The notes beneath the pieces are model-generated. The model made no database searches, had not been told where the DNA came from, and was given only the letters and a program-made list of their open reading frames with translations. Below, in pieces: positions 43,184 to 54,802 of a stretch of DNA of 64,000 nucleotides. Position numbers and translations under genes: made by a program. The stretch is from Dermacentor variabilis (Eukaryota > Arthropoda > Arachnida > Ixodida > Ixodidae). The first letter of the stretch is position 1. Each line of letters begins with the position of its first letter. The stretch is from contig NW_027460291.1 of the NCBI RefSeq assembly GCF_050947875.1, positions 24,899,868 through 24,963,867 of the forward strand, written 5' to 3'.

Positions 43184-45884
43184 TGCTAAGCTCCTTCACA
43201 TGCAGCGAAAAAGGCTGTCTTATGGAGGGACGGTTGCTGAAAAGTGTAGCGCACATCATATCGGTAACGGTATCAAAACATGGATGTTCAGGATTGGAGC
43301 GTACTTTAAGGAAATATGTAACGCTGATGTATGATCTCTGTAGGTGGAGAGACCATTCATTGGATTCGGCATATAAGCTTTCAATTGGGCTTGTTCTGAA
43401 AGCGCCCGTGGCTAAGCGGATACCTAGATGGTGAACAGCGTCTAGTATCTTTAGCGCGCTCGGGGCGGCAGAGTTATATACCACGGCACCATAATCTAAT
43501 CGTGACCGGATGAGGCTCTTATACAGATTCATTAGGCACTTCCTGTCACTACCCCACGTAGTCTGGGATAGAAGTTTCATTAAGTTCATTGTTTTCAGAC
43601 ACTTTTCTTTGAGTTGTTTAATGTGTGGGACGAAAGTGAGTCTACTGTCAAGTATAACACCTAGAAATTTGTGCTCTTTGTTTACAGGTATCTGTTGTCC
43701 ACACATTTGTAAGCAAGGATCCGGAACAAGGCCTCTCTTCCTTGTAAACAGCACACAAGAACTCTTTTGAGGATTGATTTTAAAACCATTTTTCTCTGCC
43801 CACCGTGACACCTTGTTCAAACCATGCTGTACCTGTCTCTCGCATACTGTGAGGTTACAGGATTTGAAGCCTATTTGAATGTCGTCCACATAGACGGAAT
43901 ACAAAATGGCTGGTGGTAAGGAAGCACGAAGCGTTGTCATTTTAACAATAAAAAGTGTGCAACTGAGCACGCCTCCCTGGGGTACACCAGTTTCTTGTGT
44001 AAAAGGACGTGACAGCACATTGCCGACTTTCACCCGGAAGGTACGATTGGACAAGTAGTTTTTTATTATGTTTAGCATATTACCATGAATGCCCATTTCC
44101 GATAAGTCTCGCAAGATCCCGTATCGCCACGTTGTGTCATACGCCTTTTCCATATCGAGAAATATCGAGAGGAAGAACTGTTTATGTATAAATGCGTCCC
44201 GGATATTTCCTTCAATACGTACAAGATGGTCGGTTGTGGAGCGCCCTTCTCGGAAGCCACACTGATAGGGATCAAGCATTTTGTTCTGTTCAAGGAAATG
44301 GATCAGTCGCTGATTTATCATTTTTTCAAATACCTTATACATGCAGCTTGTGAGGGCTATCGGGCGGTAGCTTGCCACTGAGGAAGGATCTTTCCCTTGT
44401 TTTAAAACAGGGACCACAATGGCTTCTTTCCATGCGGTCGGAAGGTACCCTGCGTCCCAGATAGTGTTGAAAAGTGTAAGTAGTGTCAGTTGCGTGTCAT
44501 TGTGTAAGTTTTTCAGCATTTCATACATGATTCTGTCAGATCCCGGTGCAGAGCTCTTGCATGCGCTCAAGGCAGCTCTCAACTCTGCAATACTAAAGGG
44601 GCAGTTGTACGGTTCATTCTGCCGACACTTTCTTATGAGTGGCTTGCGTTCTTCTATTTGTTTATATTTGAGAAAGGGTTTTGAATAATTGTTGGAACTT
44701 GACACGCTCTGAAAGTGCTCCCCAAGTGAGTCTGCTTGTTCAAGCAGGGTATCGCCTTGAGTGTTTACCAGGGGGAGTGAATAAGTTTGTCGTCCTTTTA
44801 TCCTGTTAACCCTGTTCCAGACTTTCCCCTCCTCTGTATAAGAGTTGATACCCGATAAAAACTTCTGCCAACTCTCTCTTCTGGCCTGTCGGCGCGTTCT
44901 CCTTCCTTCGGATTTTGCTTTTTTAAAATTAATAAGATTCTCCGCAGTGGGAGAAGCGCGTAGCAACCCCCACGCTTTGTTTTGTTTCTTACGGGCGGTC
45001 CTACATTCGTCGTTCCACCACGGGACGTGCCGTTTGCATGCGAAACCGCTCACTTCAGATATGCATTTAGATGCGGCATCTATAATGAAGGCTGTAAGAT
45101 ACTGAACGGCAGCATCAATTTCTAAAGAGGACATGTCATTCCATGAGATCCTGGTGAGAGTTCGGAATTTCTCCCAGTCGGCTGTATCAATTTTCCACCT
45201 GGGAGCCTGCGGTAGACATTCGTTTTCTTTATATGTTCTTAGTAGTATAGGGAAGTGGTCGCTCCCGTAAGGATTGTCGTTAACTTCCCATTCAACTTCA
45301 GACAGTAGTGACGGGGAGATTAGGCTAAGATCTATTGAAGAAAATGTTCTGTTTGCAAGAGAATAGTATGTCGCTTCCTTCTTATTCAGAAGACAAGCAC
45401 CAGAAGAGAAAAGAAGCTGTTCAATAAGACGACCTCGCGCATCTATACGAGGGTCGCCCCACAGGTCGTTGTGTGCATTGAAGTCGCCAAGAACAACATA
45501 GGGTTCTGGCAATTCATCTATAAAGGACTGAAATTCATGTTTAGTTAATTTGTAATGTGGGGGTATATAAAGCGAGCAAATAGTGATGAGTTTGTTTAGC
45601 AGAACAACTCGCACCGCCACTGCTTCAAGGGGCGTTCGAAGCTGTAAAGGTTGACATGCTATACTTTTATGAGTGAGAATCGCAACACCACCCGATGATG
45701 CGACGGCATCATCGCGATCTTTACGAAACGTAACATAAGTACAGAGAAAGTTTGTGTGTTTGTGTTTTAAATGTGTTTCCTGTAAACACAGCACTTTTGG
45801 ATTGTGTTGGTGGATGATTTCCTGCACATCATCAAGGTTTCTAAGGAGACCTCTGACGTTCCATTGTATGATTTGTGTATCCAT
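43095..45884 (-). CDS. I-clade LINE ORF2, endonuclease and RT part (929 aa in frame)
   Basis: The N-terminal apurinic-type endonuclease has QWNVRGL, LQETHLK, GDFNAHN (D134, N136) and the SDHFPI motif. RT follows with motif A LDMEKAYD (D577), VPQGGVLSCTLF and the YVDD box (D667-D668). All catalytic residues I looked for are present. The frame ends at 43095 in SLGVAGDTM, because a one-base shift near 43170-43190 moves the continuing protein into the frame that starts at 43183. The ORF should go on to RNase H, so this entry is a broken part of a protein of about 1225 residues. Confidence 0.88.
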   Translation of the reverse strand: MDTQIIQWNVRGLLRNLDDVQEIIHQHNPKVLCLQETHLKHKHTNFLCTYVTFRKDRDDAVASSGGVAILTHKSIACQPLQLRTPLEAVAVRVVLLNKLITICSLYIPPHYKLTKHEFQSFIDELPEPYVVLGDFNAHNDLWGDPRIDARGRLIEQLLFSSGACLLNKKEATYYSLANRTFSSIDLSLISPSLLSEVEWEVNDNPYGSDHFPILLRTYKENECLPQAPRWKIDTADWEKFRTLTRISWNDMSSLEIDAAVQYLTAFIIDAASKCISEVSGFACKRHVPWWNDECRTARKKQNKAWGLLRASPTAENLINFKKAKSEGRRTRRQARRESWQKFLSGINSYTEEGKVWNRVNRIKGRQTYSLPLVNTQGDTLLEQADSLGEHFQSVSSSNNYSKPFLKYKQIEERKPLIRKCRQNEPYNCPFSIAELRAALSACKSSAPGSDRIMYEMLKNLHNDTQLTLLTLFNTIWDAGYLPTAWKEAIVVPVLKQGKDPSSVASYRPIALTSCMYKVFEKMINQRLIHFLEQNKMLDPYQCGFREGRSTTDHLVRIEGNIRDAFIHKQFFLSIFLDMEKAYDTTWRYGILRDLSEMGIHGNMLNIIKNYLSNRTFRVKVGNVLSRPFTQETGVPQGGVLSCTLFIVKMTTLRASLPPAILYSVYVDDIQIGFKSCNLTVCERQVQHGLNKVSRWAEKNGFKINPQKSSCVLFTRKRGLVPDPCLQMCGQQIPVNKEHKFLGVILDSRLTFVPHIKQLKEKCLKTMNLMKLLSQTTWGSDRKCLMNLYKSLIRSRLDYGAVVYNSAAPSALKILDAVHHLGIRLATGAFRTSPIESLYAESNEWSLHLQRSYISVTYFLKVRSNPEHPCFDTVTDMMCATLFSNRPSIRQPFSLHVKELSNENACPTPRASLNAHNQALTSLGVAGDTM

Positions 45885-45930
45885 ATTTAATGTAAATTGG
45901 TGCTGTGTATACGGAAACAGAAATGTTGAA

Positions 45931-47337
45931 TTAGATTACAGAGCTCTTGCGAGGCCCTGTAACCGGGGTTTTGCCTTTTTTGGAGCGCTCGAGGGAGCCC
46001 CGCCGCTCCTTAGGCGCTTGGTGCGCCGTGGGGATAGGTGTTTTGTCCATTGCCTCTTGTGAGGCGCCGGACACGTGCTCTTGCGAGCGGGAAATTACCA
46101 GTGAGGGTCCCGCCTTGGAGGGCAAGACCCCTGCGCCCACCAGCCCGGAGGTCGATGGGGCTCCCTGTGGAATTTGGCTGCGCCGGCTGTTGCCAGCGCT
46201 GGGAGGGGCCGGAGAGGTCGCGGCAGCCTCGGCTGCGCCTACCTTCGTGGCCGCTATCGGTCCTGCGGGATCGCTGCGTGTAGCGCAGGTTGCCGCAGAT
46301 GACTCTTGTGGGGCCGGCAACCCAAGGGTAGCCTGGCCTGGTTGCTGGTTGGATGGAGTAGGCTCACCTACTTTCACCCTGGGGGCAGGAGCCAAAGGTA
46401 CCTGCTCGCTGCACGCGGGCTGGGTACTTGGCATTGGCCGCTGCGACGCTGCCCCCCGACGCGCCGCATCAGCATAAGGTGTGCTGTGAAAAGGTGAGCA
46501 CCGTTTACGAGCTTCCTTAAACGAAATGTTTTCCTTGACTTTAAGGGTGATTGTATCTTTTTCTTTCTTCCAGTTCGGACAGGAGCGTGAGTAAGCTGCA
46601 TGGTCACCACTGCAGTTCACACAGTGAGGTGTGCCACTGCAGTTGTCTGAGGGGTGGCCCTGGACTCCACACTTTGCACAAGTTATTTGACCACGGCAGC
46701 TCTGCGAGCCATGGCCGAACCTCTGACATTTGAAACATCGTCTAGGGTTGGGGATAAATGGTCGTACATTTAACCTGATGTATCCTGTTTCAATGGTGTC
46801 TGTCAGCACGCTGGATGAAAATGTTAGGATAAGATGTTTAGTGGGGATGTCCTTGTTCTCTCGTCTAATTGTAATACGTTTTACGTCAGTAACATTTTGT
46901 TCTTTCCACCCTTCCAGGAGTTCAGTTTCTGTCAAGTCTAGGAGGTCTGCCTCTGACACGACTCCCCGTGAGCTATTCATTGTTCGGTGTTGTGTAACAG
47001 AAATAGGAATGTTACCAAATGTCACGAGACTGCCAAGCTTCTCGTACTGATGTTTGTGAGGGATCTCAAGGAGAAGGTCCCCGCTAGCCATTTTCGTTAC
47101 CTTATAACCTGACCCTAAGGCTTCGGTCAAAGATTTTGCTACGTTGAGTGGCGAAACGCATCTGGCTTGCTTTTCAGGATTTTCACTATGGACAACATGG
47201 TACTTCGGGTAGTTCTCTTTTATGCGGGTCAAACATGTGCTGAAGTCTTCGGTGCGTCCCCTCTTCTGAGGGTGACGATCAAGTAGGCGGGGAAATACGG
47301 GTTTTCCCATGGTATTTCGGTTCGTTTTCGGCAGCAA
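45931..47337 (-). CDS. I-clade LINE ORF1 (Gag-like RNA-binding protein, 468 aa)
   Basis: The ORF1 protein binds element RNA for retrotransposition. The C-terminal half has three zinc knuckles: CFKCQRFGHGSQSC, CAKCGVQGHPSDNC and CVNCSGDHAAYSRSC. They are preceded by a region typical of I/Jockey-type ORF1 (GYIRLNVRPFIPNPRRC). A Pro/Ala-rich low-complexity stretch follows, then a basic end with KGKTP. The frame is intact. The start could also be the internal Met at residue 10 (MGKPVFPRLLDRH). It stops 46 bp before the ORF2 start, on the same strand. Confidence 0.88.
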   Translation of the reverse strand: MLPKTNRNTMGKPVFPRLLDRHPQKRGRTEDFSTCLTRIKENYPKYHVVHSENPEKQARCVSPLNVAKSLTEALGSGYKVTKMASGDLLLEIPHKHQYEKLGSLVTFGNIPISVTQHRTMNSSRGVVSEADLLDLTETELLEGWKEQNVTDVKRITIRRENKDIPTKHLILTFSSSVLTDTIETGYIRLNVRPFIPNPRRCFKCQRFGHGSQSCRGQITCAKCGVQGHPSDNCSGTPHCVNCSGDHAAYSRSCPNWKKEKDTITLKVKENISFKEARKRCSPFHSTPYADAARRGAASQRPMPSTQPACSEQVPLAPAPRVKVGEPTPSNQQPGQATLGLPAPQESSAATCATRSDPAGPIAATKVGAAEAAATSPAPPSAGNSRRSQIPQGAPSTSGLVGAGVLPSKAGPSLVISRSQEHVSGASQEAMDKTPIPTAHQAPKERRGSLERSKKGKTPVTGPRKSSVI

Positions 47338-47846
47338 TGGCGGCCACCCACCACGGAGCCCAACATGGGGACGCTGCAGGTCTTAACGCGTAAGGCTGCA
47401 AGCGCCAACCGTACATTGCCACTATAACCTAATATATTTTACCCAAGGGAGGGCAGATACACAAGGTTAACCCTTGCCGCCATGAAGAAAGGAAGTAATG
47501 AGAAGTGAGGAGAAGACAGGAAAGATGTAAAAGTGGGAGAGAAAGACGAAGATTGGAGAGGAGGACAGGAAAAGGCGACTGCCGATTTCCTCCAGGTGGG
47601 TCAGTCTGGAGGTGCCGTCTATGTGAAGCCGAGGCCGAAGAGGCGTGTTGCCTCCGCCGGGGGGCCTTAAAGGTCCAAACGCCCGGCATCGGCTCAACCT
47701 CCAGGATCCCCTTTTCCCCAGACACGGCTAAGCCGCGCACGGCTACACGCGGGAGGGTCCAATCCTCGTGTGCTCGGGTACGTGGTGGCGCAACACACCA
47801 AATGCCTGCTGACGCAGACGCCCCTGCGGGGTACTAACTAAATTGA

Positions 47847-48250
47847 CAAGCATGGTATCATACATACATGCAAACACGAATACACCTCACTCTATGAGCA
47901 CGGACACTTGCTGTCAAAAGCAGCAGCAATTGACCTTCGTGCTGCCTCTCGCTTCAACAGAACTAGCAGCACTCGGTGTACTCTGTCCTCATCACAGATC
48001 GCTTTCAAGATAGAGCCAGCACTGTGCCATTGTTGAAGGTGCTACAGATGTCCCTTCTTGTTTGGGTTAAGTCGGGCAGCAACTGCATATGTGGACTGGT
48101 GGCATGACTTCTGAATGTTTTTTAACACATTTATGAATATTCAAGTATATTTTCCGTGAATGATGCGAGTCAAAGTGCTGATAGAAAATCATTTAGCAGT
48201 AACTCATCTCCATCTGAGTGAACAGTTATATAAGAAGCGAAACTTAGGTA
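47847..48250. repeat. Right flank of the LINE insertion, diverged copy of 50690-50960
   Basis: 47847-48010, joined to 41730-41836 once the LINE is removed, resembles 50690-50960. Shared landmarks are ACAAAGTAAGGATA, AGTAGTTTTAT, AATTGACCTTC(G/A)TGCTGC and GCTTTCAAGATA. It is therefore an older dispersed repeat; its class is unknown. Confidence 0.55.
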
Positions 48251-48254
48251 CTGG

Positions 48255-50670
48255 AACTGAGGACAAAGCATGCCCTAGGGTGCGTCACTTACGCTGATGA
48301 TATCACGTTGTGGGAAAATTTGGGATCTTACGGGGATAAGCAGGAGCTTCTGCAGTGAGCAATCAAACAGGTCGAGACCTTCACGTAAGGGATTGGCATG
48401 ACATGCATCCCAGAGAAGTCCAAATTTATTCGTATAAGAGCGAAGTACACGAGACAAGAAAAATCACCTGTGTTTCAAACTGTTCTTGAATGGGGAACGT
48501 GTAAGACAGGTGGATAAACTGCGCGTCCTGGTATTATGGATCCAACAGACAGCCAGAGTAGCACAAACGCGCTATCTCCTCAAATGTACTACCCAGAACA
48601 TACCCATGATGATCTGCACGGTTACGCAAACCCGCGAGGGCTTCTGGGAAGGGGAAACAATCCAAGTGGTATGCACCTTTGTCATCAGGATTGCATACGG
48701 ACTCCCCTTCCAAAGCACTACCAATCAGGAGCTCAAACAGCTTGAAGTAATCATTCAGTGGGCCTTTAAAGCTGCTCTAAGGCTCCCGAAACATACCAGG
48801 TCAGAACATTTTGAGAATTTGGGAATCCATAATACCTTCGAGGAGTGTGCGGTGGCCACCCTCAGCTACAAACGGAATGGCTGTGCCCAACAACGCAGCG
48901 TCAGGCCGCACTAACCAAACTCAGCTTTGCACTCCGGCCACAGTTCACTGCAGAAGAGACAGTGAACTCGACACAGGAAGTCAGGCAGCACATAATGGTG
49001 TCCCCAATTCCAAAATATATGAGTCTGAGATATCATGCAGGGCACCAAAAGGCCCAAGCAAAAGCCTTGCAGTGGAATTTCAGAGCGCAACCAGACGTGC
49101 ACTACACAGACGCAAATCAGACAGGCAAGGACAAGGCAAGTGTATGGTGATAGCCACGAATCAAAATTGCATGATAGCGGCATCGGTCAGGGCGAAACCT
49201 GCCAGCACGGTGTAAGCCGAAGCGATTGCACTTGCAATTATGGATGCGAAGAATAGGGACATATCTTCAGCCATACCCATGGACTCACAAACCGCCTATC
49301 ACCTGTACCTCTCCGGGACAGTGCCATGATTAGTACTCAAAATTCTAGGGAATCAAATTACTGGATTCCACAACCTCACTTGTTTCCCCCCACACATGGA
49401 GGGCGACACAAGGGCAGACCGGCTAGCTGGCGTACTAACCCTTTGAGGGTCAATGGCGTAAATATATGGCGCCGCGAACAAGTCCAAAAATGGTCGATGC
49501 CGTATATTTACAGTGCCATCTGTACGTTTAAAAAGCGCGCCAATTTCCTAAAGTTTTCTTTTCTGTCATGTGCTGCCACTATGTGGAAATACAGGGAATT
49601 TTTTTCGTGCGCCTCCCTCTCTCAGTTTTCGTTGCGTGGTTTGTTGTATGTAGTGCAAGTTCACTCCCGCGCGTCTATATATTACAGCTCGCACATTGGC
49701 GCGCACGCGTAGGTGGCGGTTTGGGTTTTGTTTTTTGGGACGGTTTTGGCTTCTTGCGCTTGCAAAACTGATGGCTATCTCGTTACTAATTGCTCAAAGG
49801 GAGACCGCTTGTTTCTCGCTCGTTTAGTGCTCACAGGAGTGGGCATTGTAAGGATGCCACCATGCATGCGTTTCTGTTGCTTTTTCTTTTTGGACACTCA
49901 CAAAAACTAATTGCCTCTGGTTGGCAATAAGATTGATTAGCGGAAGTTTGTTGCATGTTTTGCTTTTTTGATGGGCACACAACCGCACAGTTTTCTTGAG
50001 TGCATGCACCTATGCAGTTCAATTACACTATGGATGTGCATATTAGTGTAAGAGCAGGAACATTTGAGTCTTGCGAAATATTCTCGTGTGCTCATTTTCA
50101 AAGCCTTGAACTATAACAATGCATTAATTTTTTAAATTTTAGCAGTTGATTTTCTTTTTTGTTGTTGTTGTTACTCACGAATGAAGAGTACATAAATACC
50201 AATGCAAAATTTTTTTTTTCTCGCTTTACGATCACCCTAGAAAAATTACAGTAAGTTTTTTTAGAAATAAGTCCCTAAGAAGAATTGGAATCTGTAATAA
50301 AAAAATCGACCCTGGGCGGTTGCATATGGCGAAAAAAATCGACCCTCAAAGGGCTAAGCATCCGAACTGCAGACCGAGTGACGGCCCACACTCTACACTG
50401 CACGACATCCTCAAACACCAAAGAGAAGACAGAAGGCAATATGGACATGCGCACCAAAAGTTAGTCAACAGGCGATGAGTTGGTGCGAACTTCAAACACA
50501 CATGCACCCAAACTTACACAGCCATATTCACCACACACAATACACTGACGAATCCCCGTGGTGCAGGGACAGGCCAACATTACTGCACATCACGTGGACG
50601 TACCATAACAGACCGATACATATAAATTCCACGCAACTAAATAAAAAAACTCGCAGTCTCACCCAAAAGG
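48255..50670 (+). pseudogene. LINE relic: RT 3' part and RNase H, interrupted by a MITE
   Basis: On the plus strand, VTYADDITLW (about 48285) is the RT catalytic box. It is followed by IPEKSKFIRI, then VRQVDKLRVLVLWIQQTARV and FQSTTNQELKQLEV and KAALRLPKHT. RNase H follows: DVHYTDANQTGKDKAS (49095-49140), AEAIALAIMDAKN (49215-49255), DSQTAYHLYLSGT and THMEGDTRADRLAG-like tail (49395-49430). After the MITE at 49439-50353, a C-terminal tail continues at 50358. Multiple stops and frame changes are present. The 5' half including the endonuclease is absent. Resembles I/R1-type LINEs with RNase H but is distinct from the full-length copy at 41837-47831. Confidence 0.72.
49435..50357. mobile_element. 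915-bp MITE with CCCTTTGAGGGTC termini and CTAA duplication
   Basis: The element from 49439 to 50353 begins CCCTTTGAGGGTC and ends GACCCTCAAAGGG, with CTAA on both sides (49435-49438, 50354-50357). Inside the right end, TCGACCCTGGGCGG repeats the terminal motif. The termini and a 4-bp duplication close to TTAA resemble piggyBac-type MITEs; the target is CTAA rather than TTAA. The interior has no transposase. Removing it rejoins the RNase H frame of the LINE. Confidence 0.78.
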
Positions 50671-50689
50671 TGAAGCATTGATTGCGATA

Positions 50690-51370
50690 GCGAATTAGTG
50701 GACAGCTATACAAAGTAAGGATAGTAGTTTTATACGCCGTATAACCTTGTAAACATAGACATACTAAATTAACAAGCAAACATGAACACATCTCCTTTTT
50801 TGACTGAAAATTCACTGTCGAAATGCTGGAGACTAAGCACGGCAGCAGCAGTGAGCGAATTGACCTTCATGCTGCATCTCGTATCAATGCGAAATAAGCC
50901 ACAGAAACACAGCGCAGCGGACTCTGCCCCATTGCAGATGGCTTTCAAGATACAGCGGCCAGGGCCGCCCCCCACCTTTTCCTTTCCCAGAAGCCTTGTG
51001 TGCAACGGAAAATAGCACACTGCCTCTCCGCTTTCCTCTCTTGCGTGTGAAAAATTGTGCCGCGATCACTGGCTCACCCTCGCATACTTCCACTCGCACA
51101 TACAGCATACGGCACACGGCAACAATTCAATCACCTTTGGACTTTATACGGAACCTCACAGCGATGGCAGAAATGCGCCTGGAGTATCCATATAACGCTT
51201 GTAGGCGTCGTTCGCCCAGCCCTAAAAACCCGGAAAACTGAGTCAAATGACCTCTGGAGGTGAGGCCACTGACGCCGAGCGCATCAAATATCCTCCATCA
51301 CGACAACGACAATGAGCCGACGTTCCCGCGCGTTCCAGTGATCAACGATAAGTTGTAACATCAGGCATAC
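50690..51370. repeat. Dispersed repeat, class unknown
   Basis: 50690-50960 is the second copy of the sequence in which the full-length I-clade LINE is inserted. 50960-51260 continues with GC-richer sequence and no recognisable domain. It abuts the decayed gypsy element, so part may be that element's LTR or leader; I found no matching copy at the 3' end. Confidence 0.45.
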
Positions 51371-51379
51371 GGCTACCAT

Positions 51380-54300
51380 AGACGACGAAGAATTCACCAC
51401 CTTAATTGACGCTGGTGCGGACAGCTCGGTTATGAGCAGAGAGCTTGCATTAAAGTTAAAGCTTTCACACAGTGGACTAGGTCGCAGATCCATACTAATG
51501 GAGGTCATCTACTAATTCCCGTGGGCAGATGCACTGCTCTAGTAAATATTCACGGATTTACGTACGTCGGGGTCTTTATCATTCTGCCCAGTTGCTTGTG
51601 GAACTTGATAGTCATGGATTTTCTAAAGGCGAATGGAGCCATAATTAACCTGGAAAGATTGAGTGTTATGTTCTCTGGGGCAAAAGCCATAGCAAGCAAT
51701 TCTGGCAATGAGAACCAAACCGAAAACTCCTTGCGCATCGTCAATGACAGCATAATGGTACCACCAAGAAGCAGCCTACTGACCATGGTAACGTGCCACA
51801 CATTCGACCGCTATGAGGGCATCGCCAAGGCAAACGATACATTAAAGCTTGAACGGAACATCTGCATTGCACGAGGTCTCACACAGCTTCAGAACGGACA
51901 CTCATTAGTCCTGCTGACCAACTTAAGCAACGAATATCGGCACTTACCGCACGGCACAGCTGTTGCTTTCCTCCATAAAATTGCTGCCCTCACGGATGTC
52001 GCCTCGCTCAGAACTACTCCGCCTAATTCATTGGAAGCGGTCAACCTGAGCAATCGCATTCAGATTAACTCCGGCTTATTGAAAGGACAGAAACAGCAAC
52101 TACTTGACCTTGTCAATGACTTCTCTGCTGCTTATCTACAGAGTCTAAAGTATGGCACACCTCTGTGACAAAACACTGCATTCCTATGAACGAGTCAGCA
52201 CGCCCCATTCATCGACATCCTTATCGCATTTCACTTACGAAAAGGGAGGTAACAAAGCACCAGGTGCAAGACATGATCAATGATGACGTGATTCAGCCGT
52301 CCGTAAGTCCATGGGCGTCCCCCATCGTGTTAATTAAAAAGAAGGACAATACACTACGCTTCTGTGTAGACTATTGATGGCTTAACCATGTCACCAAATG
52401 CAACTTTTATCCTCTGCCACAGATCGACGACGCTCTGGGACCGTCTACGCCACAGAAATTTTTCACCTCTTCGGATCTTAAGTCAGGGTACTGGCAGATC
52501 GAAGCAGACGAGCACGACCGCGAAAAAACAGCATTTGTGACGCCTGATGGATTATATGAATTCAAAGTGCTCCCATTAGGCCTGTGTTCCACACCAACCA
52601 CATTTCAGTGGATGATGGACACGGTTCTCTCTGGACTGAAATGGCAGACGTGCTTAGTCTACTTCAATGACGTTGTGGTGTTTTCAAGAATGTTTGATGA
52701 ACATCTAGAATGCCTCAAGCACGTACTCATCACAATCAGCAAAGCCAATTTTTTTTTGGCTTTCAGGAGCTCAAGTTTCTCGGACACGTAGTCAGCCCCC
52801 GCAGTGTTCGGCCAGACCCCGAGAAGCTGGCTACCGTCGCAAAGTTCCAGCGTCCAACTGACAAGAAGGCAGTTCAATGCTTCTTAGGTGTCTGCACTTA
52901 CTACTGTCATTTTGTCGAAGGATTTTCAAGGAGCGCCGAACCATTAATGAGGTTAACACGCCAAGATGTACCCTTCAAGTGGACGGACGAGCAACAAGTA
53001 GCCTTTACAGAATTGCGAAAGCAACTGCAAACGGCCCCCGCACTCGTGCATTTCGACAGCAAGGCTGACACAGAAATCCACACAGACACCAGCAACGTGG
53101 GGCTCGGTGCCATACTTGTCCAGTGGCAAGACTGCGCCAAACGGGAGGTAGCCTATGCGAGCCACAGTCTGACAAAGGCGGAGGTCAACTATTCCAAAAC
53201 TGAAAAGGAGTGTCTCGCCGTCGTTTGGGCCATCGGCAAGTTCGACCCCTACCTGTACAGCCAACTGTACAGCCGACTGTGCTGCCTTGCAAGTCTTAGT
53301 GACCCTTTAGGCCGCCTCATTTGTTGGAGCTTCCGCCTTCAGAAGTACGACGTCACAGTGGTTTAACGATCTGGACAAAAGCACCGCGATGCCGACTGCC
53401 TCTCACATGCACCTATACCTTTGAAGCCAGTGACATAGAGCAAGACTTCCCATTTCTTAGTGTAGTAGACACTGTCGAGATGGCTGACCTCCAACCTGCA
53501 GACAGTGCACTGCTTCCCCTCATCCTATACCTCCAGGGAGCCAACATTGTTGTCCCACAACTGACGTCACAAGGTATGACGCCTTACTGCCTCTGCAACA
53601 ACATTCTCTACAAAAAGAACTTTGAAAACAGCCAAGAAACGTTCCTTCTAATTGTCCCAGTTTCACTGAGCTGAGTGTTGCAAGCGTGTCATGACGACCT
53701 GTGTGCCGGACACTTAGGCTTCGCCAGGACGTTAGCGCACATACGCCAGAAGTATTACTGGCCACAGCTGTTCTAGTCTGTTCAGCGCTACGTGAGAAGC
53801 TGCCATGATTGTCAGCGACGCAAGATTCCACCTTTGAAACCTGCTGGTCTTCTGCAATGCCTGGACCCTCCTCCAGCACCGTTTCAACAAGTTCGAATGG
53901 GTCTTCTCAGTCCATTCCCTAAGTCGTCCCCAGACAACGAATGGATAGTCACAATGGACTACTTAACGCAATACGCAGAAACAAAAGCTGTACCCCGCAG
54001 AACCTCTACAGAAGTCGCCATGTTCTTTGTCCACGACATCATATTATGTCACGGGACCCCTTCAATCTTTATAACCGATTGAGGGACTGCTTTTAGTGCC
54101 GAATTAATCCAGGAGATCATCACGCTGACCCACACCAATCATCGGAAAACTATGACCTATCACCCACAAACTAATGGACTTGCAGAGCACCTCAATAGAA
54201 CTATCGCCGATATGATCTCGATGTACATTGACTTGGAGCACAAGTTATGGGACCAAATTCTACGATACGTGTCATTCACATATAATACGGCTGTTCAGGA

Positions 54301-54802
54301 AGCCACCCGATTCACTCCATTTGAACTGGTTTATGGGCACTGCGTAACACCTTTAGACACCATGCTCCCGGTAGACAACAAAACAAGAAGCAACAATGCT
54401 GATGAAATCATCCAGAAGGCCGAAGAAGCTCGACAGCTTGCTTGCAACCGCATCCGCCTCCAGCAGAGTACTGATGCCCGCCATTACAACAGTGGCCAAA
54501 GGAACATCCAGTATGAGCCCGGCGACTACGTTTGGGTGTCATCGGGGGCTGTCGGAAAAATTACTGTGCAGATACTCTGGCCCGTACAAACTCATCGACT
54601 TGAACTACGAGGTCGTCCCTCAGAGTACTACTATGAGTTAGAGCCAACGACGACCATGAGCCGAGATTGTCCACATAGTACGGATCAAATCATACTACGC
54701 CTGCGAAGAAGCATCCATCTGATAAACTTTCTCCCGCGCCCTTTGTCACCCTTTACTCCCTCCAATGATCAACTGGGACGGTCGCTTTTCATGTGGGAGT
54801 AA
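51380..54802 (+). pseudogene. Decayed Ty3/gypsy pol, conventional PR-RT-RH-IN order
   Basis: Plus-strand domains in order. Protease LIDAGADSSVMS (about 51400-51440) and a DFLKANGAIINLERLSV segment. RT 52165-52790 with KKDNTLRFCVDY then a stop at 52374-52376, SSDLKSGYWQIEADEHDREK, and YFNDVVVFS, where the second box D is N (YLDD expected). RNase H 53070-53260 (IHTDTSNVGLGA, ASHSLTKAEVNYSKTEKECL). Integrase 53690-54330 (HDDLCAGHLGFARTL, CHDCQRRK, HPQTNGLAEHLNRT) and a C-terminal module to 54802. At least six frames are used. Gag was not identified. RNase H lies directly before integrase, the normal gypsy order, in contrast to the elements at 16345 and 26077. Confidence 0.85.

Larger units (their letters stand above)
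41822..47846 (-). mobile_element. Full-length I-clade LINE with 15-bp target duplication
   Basis: TACTAACTAAATTGA is repeated perfectly at 41822-41836 and 47832-47846. Between them lies a 5,995-bp minus-strand element with a 5' untranslated region (47831-47338), ORF1 (47337-45931), ORF2 (45884 onward) and a 3' untranslated region ending in a short CATCATCATCA tail at 41847-41836. The domain content (endonuclease, RT, RNase H) is that of the I clade. Completeness and a perfect duplication suggest a recent insertion, but ORF2 is split by two frameshifts. The target sequence has a diverged second copy around 50690-50960. Confidence 0.9.
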
